From Elgaria multicarinata webbii (taxonomy: Eukaryota; Chordata; Lepidosauria; Squamata; Anguidae), in contig NC_086192.1 of NCBI RefSeq assembly GCF_023053635.1, positions 8,915,001 through 8,979,000 of the forward strand: 64,000 nucleotides of DNA. Direction: 5' to 3'. This document shows, piece by piece, positions 9,741 to 22,009 of the stretch (position 1 is its first letter; each line of letters opens with the position of its first letter). Under the pieces are notes generated by a model. It saw nothing but the letters and a program-made list of their open reading frames with translations. It was not told the DNA's origin and made no database searches. The position numbers and the translations under genes were made by a program.

Positions 9741-10404
9741 TCCTGATCCTCTGCGTGTCCAACTCAGAAGTAACTCCCACATGTATTGTTTTATGTATTC
9801 AGTTCAATGGGACTTACTCCCAGGTAATTGTGTCTATGATGGCAGCCTTACAGCATGAGCCTGTGTGTGTCTACTCATGAAGTAAGTCCGTCAGGTTTTG
9901 ATGGGACCTGCTCTTTGGCAAGGGAGCCTTGGATTGCAGCTACAGAGTCCAGTCCTTGTCTCCTTCTCAACTCCGGCTCATTTACTTATTTAGTATTTAT
10001 TTATTTTTAATTTTATTCATTGAATTTGGTGCAACTTACACCTGAGTAAATGGGTTTACGGTTGCAAGGGATCATTCCATACACACACACACACACACAT
10101 ATTATTGCGTGTGCGTTTCTGTATGTTTTTTCTTCTGTTCTGTCCCCTACCCTGGTGAAAGAATTCATTATTTTTTTCTCCAAGGTTCAGTCCAGCAAAG
10201 ACAAATCTGGGTTTAAACGCATCTTGTATTCGTTTGGGCCACTGTTGTGAAGGACCCTTAAATTAGATGTATGTAAAAAAAATAAAAAAAATAAAAATTA
10301 GTTAGGTTAGCATTTGGTTTATTATTATTGAATTCTTTCTCTTCTGATCTGTTGTCATGATGCTTGCGAGGGGTGCATTTACAGCCACAGGTGTGGCGGG
10401 AACA

Positions 10405-10545
10405 GCCATCTCCAACCTGGTGCCCCCCAGATGTTCTGGCCTTTCATTCTCAACAGCCTGAGCCAGCGTGGGTTGTGGTTGAGGATTATGGGGGGTGTAC
10501 CCCCAAAACATCTGGACGGCACCAAGTTGGGATTGGCTGCTTTGA
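10405..10545. mobile_element. hAT-like palindromic MITE
   Basis: TCTCCAACCTGGTGCCCCCC mirrors the right-hand GACGGCACCAAGTTGGGAT. It is a diverged member of the CCAACCTGGTGCCCTCCAG family, with further fragments at 15865, 16195, 34765, 45235 and 56590. Confidence 0.65.
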
Positions 10546-10747
10546 ACTGGAGATGCCTGGACTTCCTGCGGGCAAAGCAGATGTTTTGCCCTTCATCCAA
10601 GGTACCCTAAAACCACCAGGCCTTACTTCTACCCTAAGTTTGCAGAACTGTGGCTCAACCTAGAACACATTTAAGCGGGAGGCACATCTGGCCGAAAAGT
10701 GTACATTGGATGGTGCCACAGTTCTGCTCTGGCTTGCTTACTCCTCA

Positions 10748-10965
10748 CAGTGGCTACTAGCCCTGCTGGGTAAGTGCTACTTCCAGTATCGGAGGCATTA
10801 AGCCTGTATACACCAGTTGCTGGGGAACATGGGTGGGAGGGTGCTGTTGCGCTGTGTCCTGCTGGTGGGTCCCTGGTTAACTGTTGGTTGGCCGCTGTGT
10901 GAACAGAGTGCTGGACTAGGTGGACCCTTGGTCTGATCCGTCAGGGCTCTTCTGATCTTCTTACC
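10748..10965 (+). mobile_element. CR1-like LINE 3' end (family A)
   Basis: GGCTACTAGCCCTGCTGGGT through GAGTGCTGGACTAGGTGGAC to CAGGGCTCTTCTGATCTTCT. This 3'UTR recurs at 31278-31655 and 48806-49150. Confidence 0.8.
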
Positions 10966-11439
10966 TGGTGGGTGAGCTGTGTAGCTGAGTTGGAATTTGA
11001 TTTGATCTCACCGGGTTCTAGTCCACCGTTCTGGTCTGGTCGCTACACCATGTTAGCTAAAGACTGAAGACTCTTTCTAAAAATGGCCCTGAACAGAGGA
11101 AATTCGTACACAGCAGCTACGTGCTAGGTTTCTTCTTCATTATGATGCAAAGGGCTCTTCTTCTCCTCAGCCCCATGGATGAGTTTCTAAGCAGGGTTGA
11201 GTTCCACAAGATGTAGTTTGAGTGGGACTTCGTGGGGCGCGTGAGGGTGGAGAGAAAGCATTTATGCGCCTTCCAAGTATTGCACTCTCCTGTGAGCACG
11301 CAGGACCTCAAAATTCATTTGGAACTCTTGATCACAATGGTTAAATTTGAGCTTAGGATCTTATGAGCTAGAGTGATGCCTTCATGGACCCCGGGGGCTC
11401 ATGGACTGTTCTTCTCCTAGAGATCTAATTAAGGATGTA

Positions 11440-11745
11440 AAAAGAGCTGTGCTGGATCACACCAAGGGTCCATCTAGTCCAGCATTCTGTTCACACAATG
11501 GCCAACTGGCCGCCCACAGGAAACCCATGAGCAAGACATGAGCACAAAGGTACCCCTCTGCCCATGTTCCCCAGCAACTGGTGCACCTAGACATACTGCC
11601 TCTGATACTGGAGGTAGCACATAGCCATCAGGACTAATAGCCATCGATAGCCTTCTCCTCAAGGAATTTATCCACCCCCTTTTTGAAGCTGTTCCAACTA
11701 GCGGCCATCAGGACTTGTTGGTGGCAAATCCCATAATTTAACTGC
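11440..11745 (-). mobile_element. CR1-like LINE 3' end (family A)
   Basis: Reverse complement of the same 3' end, starting at TGCTGGATCACACCAAGGGT and running into the decayed ORF2 C-terminal region. Confidence 0.8.
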
Positions 11746-11784
11746 GCGGTGGAATTCGCTACCACAAGATGCAGTGATAGCACT

Positions 11785-12022
11785 CATAGAATCATAGAAT
11801 AGTAGAGTTGGAAGGGGCCTCTAAGGCCATGGAGTCCCACCCCCGCTCAATGAAGGAATCCACCTTAAAGCATCCCTGACAGCTGCCTCTTGAAGGCCTC
11901 TACGGCGACCTCCCTAGGTCATTGTTTCCATTGTGGTACCGCTCTGACAATCAGGACGTTTTTCCTGATGTCCAGCCGGAATCTGGCTTCCTGCAGCTTG
12001 AGCCCATTGTTCTGTGTCCTGT
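11785..12022 (-). mobile_element. CR1 LINE 3' end (family B)
   Basis: CATAGAATCATAGAATAGTA is the reverse of the CR1 ATTCTATGATTCTATG terminus; the ORF2 C-terminal region follows in reverse. It interrupts the family A element to its left. Confidence 0.85.
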
Positions 12023-12429
12023 TGTGTGGTTTTCCTCTCCTCTTATCCCCGGAGGTTCAACAAAGCCTGAGCCCAAGTTTCTCTTTTAAGTGTTTGGTGA
12101 GATCTCTGTGGGTCTGGCTTTTGGGATACAGCTATGAGGGGTTTGGGCGTTGAAGGCAGCAATCCTATCATACTTTGGAATATATCTGAAGCTTACTGAG
12201 TAGACATGCGTGGGACTGCACTGTTTGTGTATCTTATGGTGTACAATCCTGTACCCTCTGGCCTGAGAGTAGGACCCATTGAACTCAATGAGACTTACCT
12301 CTGAGCAGACGTGCATAGGCTTACACTGTCAATTTTACTTTAGGTTGTCAGAAATTGGCATGGAAGCCTGACAAAATGGAGGGAGGTCATATGGCTGGCG
12401 TTGGGTGCCTATCACCTCTCAGTTCTCAA

Positions 12430-12650
12430 TTTGTATGATGTAGAGGTTAGAGTGCTGGACGGAAACTCAGGAGATCTGGGTTCTAGACCCCACTCGGTCA
12501 TTGAACCTCGCTGGGTGAATTTGGGCCAGTCACTGACTCTCAGCCTAACCTACCTCGCAGGGTTGTGGGGAGGATAAATTGGGAAAGGAGGATATCATGT
12601 AAGCCACCGTAGAGGCAGGATATAAATGTAATCCTAAATAAAAAATGTAA
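12430..12650 (+). mobile_element. tRNA-derived SINE
   Basis: GATGTAGAGGTTAGAGTGCT (A-box region), GGGTTCTAGACCCCACTC (B-box region), CCTAACCTACCTCGCAGGGT body and an A-rich tail. It is nearly full length and in the sense direction of PPM1D. Confidence 0.8.
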
Positions 12651-12954
12651 ACTTCCACTCTAAATCCAAAATCAAGCAGTTCTTGAAACCTCGTAATGTA
12701 TTCAGAGGAGGAGGAAAACTTGTGACAGGTGCCCAGGCAATGCAGAGATTGACTAGAGTTAAAAGTTAACTCTGTTATTAATTTTGTAATATTTTGAACT
12801 GCTTTGTGTGAAGACTTTTTGCTGATTTGCCTTAACGTGAAACGGCCTTGTACTCTTTACAGTGCAATCCTATCCATGTCTACGCAGAAGTTAATCCCAC
12901 TGAGTTGAATGGGATTTACTCCCCGGTAAAGGACTTGGAATTAACATTTAAAGC

Positions 12955-13445
12955 CTGGTATTAACATTTAAAGCCCTAAACGGCTTGGGGCCAGGCTATC
13001 TGAAGGAACGCCTCCTCCCATATGTACGTGCCCGGACCCTAAGGTCATCCTCAGGGGTCCTTCTCCGTGAGCCCCTGCCAAAGGAAGTGAGGCAGGTGGC
13101 TACCAGGAGGAGGGCCTTCTCTGCTGTGGCACCCCAGCTGTGGAATGAGCTCCCTAAGGAGGTACGCTTGGCACCTACATTATATGCTTTTAGACGCCAG
13201 GTGAAGACCTTTTTATTCTCCCAGCATTTTAACAGCCTATAAATAGATTTGAACTTGCTGTTTTCAATTTGTAATTTTGTATTGCTGCTGTTTTTATCTG
13301 GTTGAGCTTTTATATTGTATTTTATATTATGGTTTTATGCTGTTGTTTTATACTTTGAATGGTTTTAATTTTTGTGAACTGCCCAGAGAGCTCCGGCTAT
13401 TGGGCGGTATAGAAATGTAATAAATAAATAAATAATAAATAAATA
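12955..13445 (+). mobile_element. L2-type LINE 3' end with ORF2 C-terminus
   Basis: An open stretch encodes GPGYLKERLLPYVRARTLRS, then RRAFSAVAPQLWNELPKEVR and FRRQVKTFLF before a stop, and the 3'UTR then runs to GGGCGGTATAGAAATGTAAT and (AAAT)n. It is the least decayed LINE end of its kind here and so probably young. A second tail-only copy follows at 13512-13592. Confidence 0.88.
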
Positions 13446-13789
13446 AGGGGAGTAAATCCCCTTATTGTCTCTGCTGCAATTTCCCTCCAGTTATGTGCCC
13501 TGTTCTCTTTTTGTGAACCGCCCAGAGAGCTCCGGCTATTGGGCGGTATAGAAATGTAATGAATAAATAAATAAATAAATAAATAAATAAATAGGCATGC
13601 GCAGCACATTTCATTAAGGTGTGCACCCAGGGAATGTTTTTTTTAAAAAGGTGAACATTTATTGAATACTCAATAATAAAAGATATTACTTTTATTCATT
13701 TATTTATTAAACACTATAGACACTGATGCGCTACTCCACATTCAGCTTGCCTGACCATAGGAGGGCTGTTAGAAGCATTGGTGGGGATT

Positions 13790-14245
13790 TATATATTTAA
13801 TTTATTGCATTTATATACCTCCCCATAGCCGAAGCGCTCTGGGCGGTTTGCAAAAGTTAAAAACAGCGAACATTAAAAAGTATACAAAATTTAAACCATT
13901 GAAAACATAAACAGTATAAAAACAACGGTATCCCTTTAAAAACAACAGTTCTGGGATCCGTTGAAAAACAACAACAACAACTTAGCGTTGTTAAATGCTA
14001 TTGAATGCCTGGAAGAAGAGAAAAGTCTTGACCTGGCGCTGAAAAGATAACAATGTTGGCGCCAGGCGAGCCTCATCGGGGAGATCATTCCAGAATTGGG
14101 GGGCCACCACTGAAAAGGCCCTCTCCTTTGTTGGCATCCTCCGAGCTTCCTTCGGAGTAGGCACTCGGAGGAGGACCTTAGATGTTGAGCGCAGTGTGCG
14201 GGTAGGTTTGTAGTGACACTGTCCAAAGGAGGGGATTAAAAGGCG
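13790..14245 (-). mobile_element. L2-type LINE 3' end
   Basis: The CCATAGCCGAAGCGCTCTGG tail then reverse ORF2 C-terminus (GGCCACCACTGAAAAGGCCC is its APxLW region). A close relative is at 52648-53100. Confidence 0.8.
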
Positions 14246-14249
14246 ATAT

Positions 14250-16680
14250 TAGCCTTTGGGGCCCTTCCTCATGTCCTGTTTGAAGCGTGGCTCCTGGCAG
14301 AGCGATTTCTTTTCACTCCTGCTGCCGGGAGCAATGGTGTGCTGTTGGGGGCAGCAGAGAAGCCTGCTGTGTCTGCATCCCCCTCTGGATCCCTACACAA
14401 TGGCCCCCCGATTCAATGCTTATTGCTTGAGACATTAGGGTGTGCCTGCGCACACCCGGCACACCCCTTGCACATGCCTGTGCCTGTTCTATTATCACAG
14501 CTGTTTCACCACCTGTCCTATCTATCCTCACTGTTGCTCTGGTCATGCTCAGCGTTGCTTTTTTAACCATACCGTAATTTGAAATTTACGGTCAATGAAA
14601 CGAACAAACCAAGACGTTAGGTTTAGCAGCTTGAAGAAGCCGGTCAGCGTTACTGAACTCGGGTATGTGCTAAAACGGGGGGTGGGTGGGTGCCAAATTC
14701 TGGGTTGGCCAGATGGCCACGCCCCTTTCCCCAGGCCACACCCCTTCCCCAGCAACTACCAATAGTTGGGAGTTTCCCATCTTTTGTGCACCCCTGTTCT
14801 AACAGGTTGAAATGTCTCGCCTTAGTATGAGCTTTAAATTCCAATATGCTGGTATTCTTAGCCACACCCTTTCCCTCTCTGGCCCCGCCCAGCACAGGAA
14901 GCCCCTCCCTCGACCGAAATGGAATCCGGCCCTTGCTTCCCGCCGCTGCAATAAAATCCGGAAGGGTTTAAAACAAAAACCCAGTTATCAGAACAGCTTG
15001 CAGTGCAATGGCCCTATAATCGTGTGCGTGAGAATTTAGAAATGCATCTCACCCCCCAGTGGTACCTTTTCTGCCTATGTCACTTGGTCTCTCTCCCACC
15101 ATCTCAGGTCCCCTGCCTGCTCTACCGGTAGAATTGGCCTGCAGCTGTTGCAGCAGCCAAACAGGCCTGGATTGAATTAGCGGCTGGAGAGGAAATGGCC
15201 AAAATGTATATTTCAAGCGCAGGCTTTTGATAGAGAATGTGACATGGCTTCCAAAGCTCCGGTTTCCGTCCTTAACGGTTCTGTGGTGCAGATCCGGATT
15301 ATGGTGTGCCATTTCAGGGGAGCATGGGTTTATTTTTCTGCCCCCTCCCCTGCTAGCTCCAGTGTGATGGCAACCCTCTGCAAACTACCCCCCTCCCCTG
15401 TGAAACACCCCCTCCAACATGGCTGCCTCCCCCGTGGGTTTATCTGGAGGCAGCAGCAGGTTGGAAACCGCCGCTTTGAATTCCCCACAATCCCCCCCCC
15501 CCCACAAAGCTCCTGATGTAGCGTCTGCTCCAGGAGCATTGTGGGGAATTAAACTGGCCGCCTTCACCGGGCGGCTTTCATTTTAATTCTCTTGCAGTGA
15601 CGTGGCAAGATGCGGTTAATCTAACACGGATGCGAAAGCATTCAGATGCTTCTTCTTCGTCACCATGCAGGAGGCGTGTGTGAGGTTTAGCGTCATGTGT
15701 GAACCAGCCCTGTGTGAATAATATTTGATGGTGGTACCTAAATATGGAGTGTAAAAGCAGTTTTCTCAAGGCCTCCGTGTTGGACGTCGACTCTGTCTTA
15801 ATGGTACCCTCGAATCTGTTCAGTGTGGGTCCTGAGTGCGTCGGGCCCCAGGTTTAAGACAGACTCACAGGATGGCCAATGGTCAGGAATGTTGGGAGTT
15901 GTAGTCCAGAATATCTGGAGGGCACCAGGTTTGGGGATGATGGTAGAAAGGAAAGAGGAACTATTAAAATGAGTTCCCTTGCTGTTCTTTGATGTTCCGG
16001 AGTCCAATTATAATTTCAGTGTGACGGGCACATCCCGAGTACATCCCTGGGACTGGCGTCAAGAAAGAATCCTTGTCTCTCTGATGTGCATCCCTTAATG
16101 ACTTCCTGTCACCTGGTTGTCTGCCTGTTGAATTGCTCCTTCCACTTTCCGCAGGAGAATGGTTGTACAAGTATGCTTTTCCTGCCTTAGGGCAGTTTTC
16201 CCTACCTGGTGCTCTCCAGATGTTTTGGATTCCGACTCCCATCACCCCCAGGAATGTGGGGAGTAGTCTTTTATTTTATTTTAAAAATTGATTGTATATT
16301 AGCTCCTCGTGGGCACCTTTATGGCTGGAGAGTGGGATAAGAACTGTAAGTAAAGAAATAAGAAATCAAAGCAGGATATATATTGATATGTATCTTGATG
16401 ACTGTTGATTCTCCTTGCGGGAGTTGTTATGGGCACTATCATACTGAGCTCCTGTACAGCCAAAATTTAGCACCACAACGTGCTGGGAACAACGTGGATA
16501 ACGCAGATGACCGGAATGACATCTTGGCGAAGGAGGCAGCAGAGACAGACTGGCATAAACGAGGGCAAAATGTGGAACTATATTTGGGGAAAGCAGATCG
16601 TGAAACTGCGGTGGTGGTGGGGGGAACCCAAACCTGGGAAGGGTCTTTAGGGGTGGATATTGGGAGCTGGGGCGTAAAGG
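14250..16680. other. PPM1D intron 1, no gene recognised
   Basis: Low-repeat intron sequence with hAT-like MITE scraps near 15865-15945 and 16195-16250, and CCACGCCCCTTTCCCCAGGC-type GC patches near 14710. No frame resembles a known protein. Confidence 0.5.
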
Positions 16681-16687
16681 AGATGGC

Positions 16688-16960
16688 TTATTTATTTACT
16701 TATTAAGACATTTGTATCCCGCCCTATATCACAAGGCTGTCAGGGCGGCATACAGATAAAATCATACAACCAATATAGAACAATAAATATTCACAGCCAA
16801 AAACAAATTAAACCATTAATAAGCTAAAACCAGTATAGAATTTTAAAATAGTAAAACCAATTAAAACTATGTACAGGCTTGGTGAATTTAACCATCAAAG
16901 GCTTTGTTAAAAGCCCGTGTCTTGACCTGGTGCCGACGTGAAGCCCGTGCCGGCTCCAGT
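16688..16960 (-). mobile_element. LINE 3' end
   Basis: TTTATTTACTTATTAAGACA and ATCCCGCCCTATATCACAAG, then an A-rich 3'UTR ending near GTCTTGACCTGGTGCCGACG. It is a further L2-like subfamily on the minus strand. An L2 tail on the + strand lies at 17100-17235. Confidence 0.7.
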
Positions 16961-17438
16961 TGGGCCTCCCTTGTCATTCTTGTTTTGCCTGTTCCTGCGT
17001 CCCTTCTCGCTCCCACGACCCCTCCGCGACTGCCGACTCCTTGGGGCAGAGACCTGTCTTCTTGCTTACACAGCTCTTTGCAAAGGGCGAGATACATTGT
17101 GTGTTGTATTTTTCATGCATGCTTTTATGCTGTTTGTTTTATACGTTGAATGGTTTTAATTTTTGTGAACCGCCCAGAGAGCTTCGGCTACTGGGCGGTA
17201 TAAAAGTGCAATAAATAAATAAATAAATAAATAAATTCACTGATGCTGCTGTTATTTTCAAGGAAACAAACGCATCCTCTCTTGAATGTGCAGTCCAGCG
17301 ACATCTGGAGTGCCACAGGTTCCCGAACCCTGAAACTTCCCTAACCTGGTCGCTTGGAGATAATTCTGTCTCGCCCTAGGCGCACGGATATCTGTGACTC
17401 TGATTTACGTTGCGTCCGTGACAAAAGACCGCTTGTAG

Positions 17439-17714
<276 letters not shown>

Positions 17715-17917
17715 TAACCGTCTCGGCTTATTAACCCTTGGCCTCCCAGGAGGAGGTGTTTTCACAGTGTTGCTGCAATATCAGACTACGTCTCCCATCT
17801 AGTCAGTATTGTCTTCTCTGAGCTGCAGTGTCCCTTGGGGTCTCAGGTAGAGAGGGTTTTTTGCAGTTGCTTGCTCCCTGATTATTTTAACTGCAGATTC
17901 CAAGGACTGGACCCGGG

Positions 17918-18361
17918 TGTTAGGTACTTAGCAGAGTTTAACTAAACGCATATCAGCCTTCGACCCTTTGCTCGACGACAGAGTGCCCTCTCACAAGAAA
18001 TACCCACAGGCGTGGAGTTTCTCCAGTAAAAGCGTTTACTGAGGCATATCAACATGCCAACACATAATCTTCCATCGACCAGCAGCAACGAGAAAAATAA
18101 CCGTTCAATATGTACAACTATATATACATTCAGAAACTAGATGATGACACTACTGCATCAGTCAATTATTCAATTAGGGACGAGGGGGGAACGTCTCCCC
18201 TTATCTTTAACCTTTACAGTTTCATCGTTTAACTAGCAACACCTGCTGTGATACTGAAACGCGGACTCTATGCCAAGTGCAGTTTTATTCAGGGCTTATC
18301 TTTCTGTAGATAAATTTTCTGCCCTGACACTGGGTTCCCAGGGTTAAAACCGCAACAAACA
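17918..18361 (-). mobile_element. Candidate solo LTR (fossil), antisense
   Basis: Read on the minus strand it shows a TATATATA box near 18120, an AGTAAA poly(A)-like signal near 18036 and a terminus CCTAACA at 17918, an order that fits U3-R-U5. No clear target duplication was found and the far edge is approximate. The family is not assigned. Confidence 0.33.
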
Positions 18362-18575
18362 CCGCTAAAACCGGGCAACAAAAAACCCTCAAAAAACTAT
18401 AAAGGGCATCGTCTCTCGTATCAATCTCCCTGTGTGCTGAGCTTTACATCTGAGGGTCTTCTCCAGATGTGTCTGCTGTCCAAAGGGAAATTCACCTGGT
18501 GCCTATTTTGCTATTTTGTGTGTGCCTGTCGACACCCCCCCTCAACTTTCCAGCTTTAGGCAACGCTAAAGTTTT

Positions 18576-18702
18576 TAAGGGCACGATCCTATGTGTGTTT
18601 AGACAGAAAAAAAAAGTCCTACAACTTCCAGCATTTCCCAGCCAGCCAGTTCAGTTGTGGGACTTTTTTTTCCTGTCTAAATATGCATAGGATCGTGCCC
18701 TA
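18576..18702. mobile_element. Palindromic MITE, whole copy
   Basis: AAGGGCACGATCCTATGTGT at the left mirrors ATGCATAGGATCGTGCCCT at the right, with GTCCTACAACTTCCAGC near the centre. It is the best-preserved copy of the family split at 1339-1688. Confidence 0.8.
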
Positions 18703-18993
18703 ACTCTTTTTCAAGATGATGCGAGGTTTTAATCCTTGTGTTGTGATATTGTATTGTTTTATCTGTTTTGTTATACTCGGTTGTACGTTGCTCTGGGAAT
18801 GGTAATTGGCCACTGTAGAGTGGGATATAAACTTTTAGAAATATAGGAAATAAGTGTTTAAAGGACATGGCTTGCCTGGCTGGAATTGCAGCATAGATCT
18901 CTTCTATGATCTTGCCAGACGATCATAAAAGGAACAACACTCTTCGGTTGTATGGCACTAGCATCTGATATTGAGCAATGGTGCAGACACAAA

Positions 18994-19532
18994 GGCTCAA
19001 TTTAGACCACATGTTTCTCAATGTTGGTTTTAGAACTCCATGGTGGAGTTTTTACATCACCGTTGAGAAATGTGTTATCTGGTAGGAAAACTCCAGCTCA
19101 CAGTGGATGGTTGTTGTTTTTTTGGAAAACACTCCAAATTGAAAATCCACGCTGTGCAGAGGAGTGTTCCTGCACAATGGCGTGTTGTGTGGAGGATTCC
19201 GTGGAGTTCCCTGTTGTGTTGAGTTGACTTTCTCCACTGGCTACAGAGTTCCCTGGCAAGAGCAGCAAAAGGAGTGAGTGCCGCTCTAGGAGAGTTGCCG
19301 GGATTGGTTTTTTTTTTTGGCTGATGGGATACCATCAGGAGGACCGGGGGAAGGAGAGAGGGCGGAGGAACTGTCAATCAAACATTGCAGTGGATTTTAC
19401 TCAACTCCACGGTAGCCCATGGTCACACAATGGTGAAGTTAGAACATGTTGTGTGGGGAGTACTCTGTAGGAACGCAACGTTTGAATGGAATTTTCACAC
19501 TGTGTTGACTAACGTGTTGTTTGAACTTGGCC
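18994..19532. mobile_element. Non-autonomous hAT-like transposon, 0.54 kb
   Basis: The termini are GGCTCAATTTAGACCACATG and ACGTGTTGTTTGAACTTGGCC. It has subterminal GAGTT/AACTC-rich repeats and a GC-rich middle, and does not code. A second copy, inverted relative to this one, is at 60387-60917. Confidence 0.8.
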
Positions 19533-19579
19533 AAACTCTGGTTCCTTGCAAGTCATAGCATTTAATTCATGACCTACCT

Positions 19580-19935
19580 TTCTTTCTGTCTGTCTGTCTG
19601 TCTTTCTTTCTTTCTTTCTTTCTGACACTGACATTTAATTCATGACCTATCTACCTTCCTTCCTTCCTTCCTTCCTTTCTTTCTGACACTGGCCCCAGAC
19701 ATGGTCACTTTGGCATGGTTGCCAACCCTGGCCAATGCCAACCAGTCAGGGTTTCCATCCCCACCAGAGTTTCAAGTGGATTTGTAAGCCTTCTTCAGGC
19801 TAGTATTAACCTTTCTTTCTGTTGCTGCCACTAGATGTGTTCTAGTGTCACTTTGGCACAGATGCCAACTGTGGCAAGTTCCAACCAATCAGGGTTTCTG
19901 TCCTGATCAGAATTTGAAGTGGGTTTGTAATCCTA
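19580..19935 (+). repeat. Pyrimidine microsatellites and ~138-bp tandem duplication
   Basis: TCTT/TCTG/TTCC tracts (19580-19685) are followed by two copies of a unit (GTCACTTTGGCAnnnnTGCCAAC and on) near 19700 and 19840. Confidence 0.65.
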
Positions 19936-20798
19936 GGTCAACCTTTCCCTGTGACGTGTTTTTTTAAAAAAAATGTTGAGGGTTTTATTATTGTTAGTAG
20001 TAGTGTTGTGGGGCCTTTAATCATGCAATCTGAAGATTCCCTTACAATCTGAAGTGGTATAGCCCAGACATAACTTGTGAGAACTTGGCCCGTACCTACG
20101 CTGTTGATCCAGTTAAATAATGACACCAGCTCTGTAGAGCATCTGTATTCATGACCTCCATAAACAACAGCCCTGTAAGATAGGTCAGTATTATTAACCT
20201 CAGGTGAAGGGGAAGGAACGAGCAGGAGCCTTTCTTCTGGGAGGAGAGACTCAGCAATTTTGGCAGCTGTGTGGTACCTTACCCAGAAGGGAGAGTAATA
20301 ATAAGAAGGGTTTTTATACCATCTCAAGAAAAGCAGTGACATCACTGCTCACAAGCACCGGAAGTGATGCTATTGTTGTGGGAGAAAGACGTAACAAAAG
20401 AGAGTATGTTTGAGAAGATGGCTGTACTTGCCAGAAACATCCCTTCAACAAAAGATGACCCTACACCCAATGACTGTCTTAAGGTGTCCAGGCTAGAGTT
20501 TAACAATAGGAACATATTAGCAGGTATATTACCAGTTATCACTCCTGCTATTCAGCTTTCATATTTTGTTCAATTTTACCCCCACCTTTGCTTCTGGGCC
20601 ATGCATTTTGGGAGGTCTATTAGAAAATGGATTACTTGACCTAGCCTTCTGTGATTGCTCTCAGTCCCTTTCCTGTGCTTCAAGATGGAGTCAGTACCAT
20701 TCATTCATAAGAGAGCTGCTTTGTAACAAAGCCCTGCTGAACTGAATAGAGCTTATTTCTGAACAAACCTGCATAGGATTGTAATGTGAATAGATCTT

Positions 20799-20882
20799 AG
20801 ATGCTTTTCTCAGAAAAGCCTAGCTATCCTAAAACAAAAATTAAAATATACAAAATGCTGCTTTTGCTTTTTGTTGTTCTTC

Positions 20883-20931
<49 letters not shown>

Positions 20932-21010
20932 TCCAATTTTTAGATGCTTTTCTCAGAAAAGACTCTAGCCATCTTACAACAAAAATTAAAACATACAAAA
21001 ATCTTACATT
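20799..21010 (+). repeat. (TAT)n flanked by a direct duplication
   Basis: AGATGCTTTTCTCAGAAAAG occurs on both sides (20799 and 20941) of an ~18-unit TAT tract, followed each time by AAACAAAAATTAAAA-like sequence. Confidence 0.75.
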
Positions 21011-21028
21011 TTTAAAAAAATGTTATTA

Positions 21029-21211
21029 CCGTATTTCTTCGATTCTAAGACGCCATCGATTGTAAGACGCACACTAATTTCAGTACCACCAACAGAAAAA
21101 AAAGCTTTGATTCTAAGAAATAATAAACGCACCTGCGATTCGAAGACGCACCCCATTTTTAGAGATGTTTATATGGGGAAAAAAGTGCGTCTTAGAATCG
21201 AAGAAATACGG
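21029..21211. mobile_element. MITE with TA-flanked ~30-bp inverted repeats
   Basis: CCGTATTTCTTCGATTCTAA at the left is exactly mirrored by TTAGAATCGAAGAAATACGG at the right, and TA lies outside both ends, as in Tc1/mariner/pogo-type insertions. The interior is 'aagacgca'-rich. The near-perfect ends suggest recent activity. Confidence 0.85.
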
Positions 21212-21262
21212 TATTTCTATTATCATCATCAGTTTCTTAGATTATTATTATTATTATTATTT

Positions 21263-21608
21263 ATTTATTTATATAGCACCATCAATGTACATGGTGCTGT
21301 ACAGAGTAAAACAGTAAATAGCAAGACCCTGCCGCATAGGCTTACAATCTAATAAAATCATAATAAAACAATAAGGAAGGGAAGAGAATGCAAACAGGCA
21401 CAGGGTAGGGTAAACAGGCACAGGGTAGGGTAGAACTAACAGTATAAAGTCTGCACAACATCAAGTTTTAAAAGCTTTAGGAAAAAGAAAGGTTTTTAGC
21501 TGAGCTTTAAAAGCTGCGATTGAACTTGTAGTTCTCAAATGTTCTGGAAGAGCGTTCCAGGCGTAAGGGGCAGCAAAAGAAAATGGACGAAGCCGAGCAA
21601 GGGAAGTA
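21263..21608 (-). mobile_element. L2-type LINE end, left arm of inverted pair
   Basis: Starts at the tail (TATAGCACCATCAATGTACA) and runs into the ORF2 C-terminus, ending at GGGAAGTA. It pairs with 21655-21985 at very high identity. Confidence 0.88.
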
Positions 21609-21654
21609 GAGGCCCTTGGGCAGGCGATGCCTTTCTGAGAAAAGATTCAGTCTG

Positions 21655-21985
21655 TACTTCCCTTGCTCGGCTTCGTCCATTTTCTTCTGCTGCCCCTTAC
21701 ACCTGGAACACTCTTCCAGAACATTTGAGAACTACAAGTTCAATCGCAGCTTTTAAAGCTCAGCTAAAAACCTTTCTTTTTCCTAAAGCTTTTAAAACTT
21801 GATTTTGCTCTGACTTTATACTGTTAGTTTTACCCTACCCTGTACCTGTTTTCTTTCTCTTCCCCTCCTTATTGTTTTATTATGATTTTATTAGAATGTC
21901 AGCCTATGCGGCAGGGTCTTGCTATTTACTGTTTTACTCTGTACAGCACCATGTACATTGATGGTGCTATATAAATAATAAATAA
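21655..21985 (+). mobile_element. L2-type LINE end, right arm of inverted pair
   Basis: Encodes SLARLRPFSSAAPYTWNTLP, then FKAQLKTFLFPKAFKT and a stop, and runs to the tail. It mirrors the left arm across a 46-base spacer. Confidence 0.88.
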
Positions 21986-22009
21986 AATAATAATAATAAT
22001 AAAAATCAA

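Noticed and set aside
12985-13242. 85-residue ORF as a host gene
   Set aside because: It is the C-terminus of an L2-type LINE ORF2, seen in several other copies in the window.
20364-20639. 91-residue ORF in PPM1D intron 2 as a hidden gene or processed copy
   Set aside because: I cannot link it to any family, and it has no flanking splice sites or poly(A) signs. It was left unannotated rather than named.
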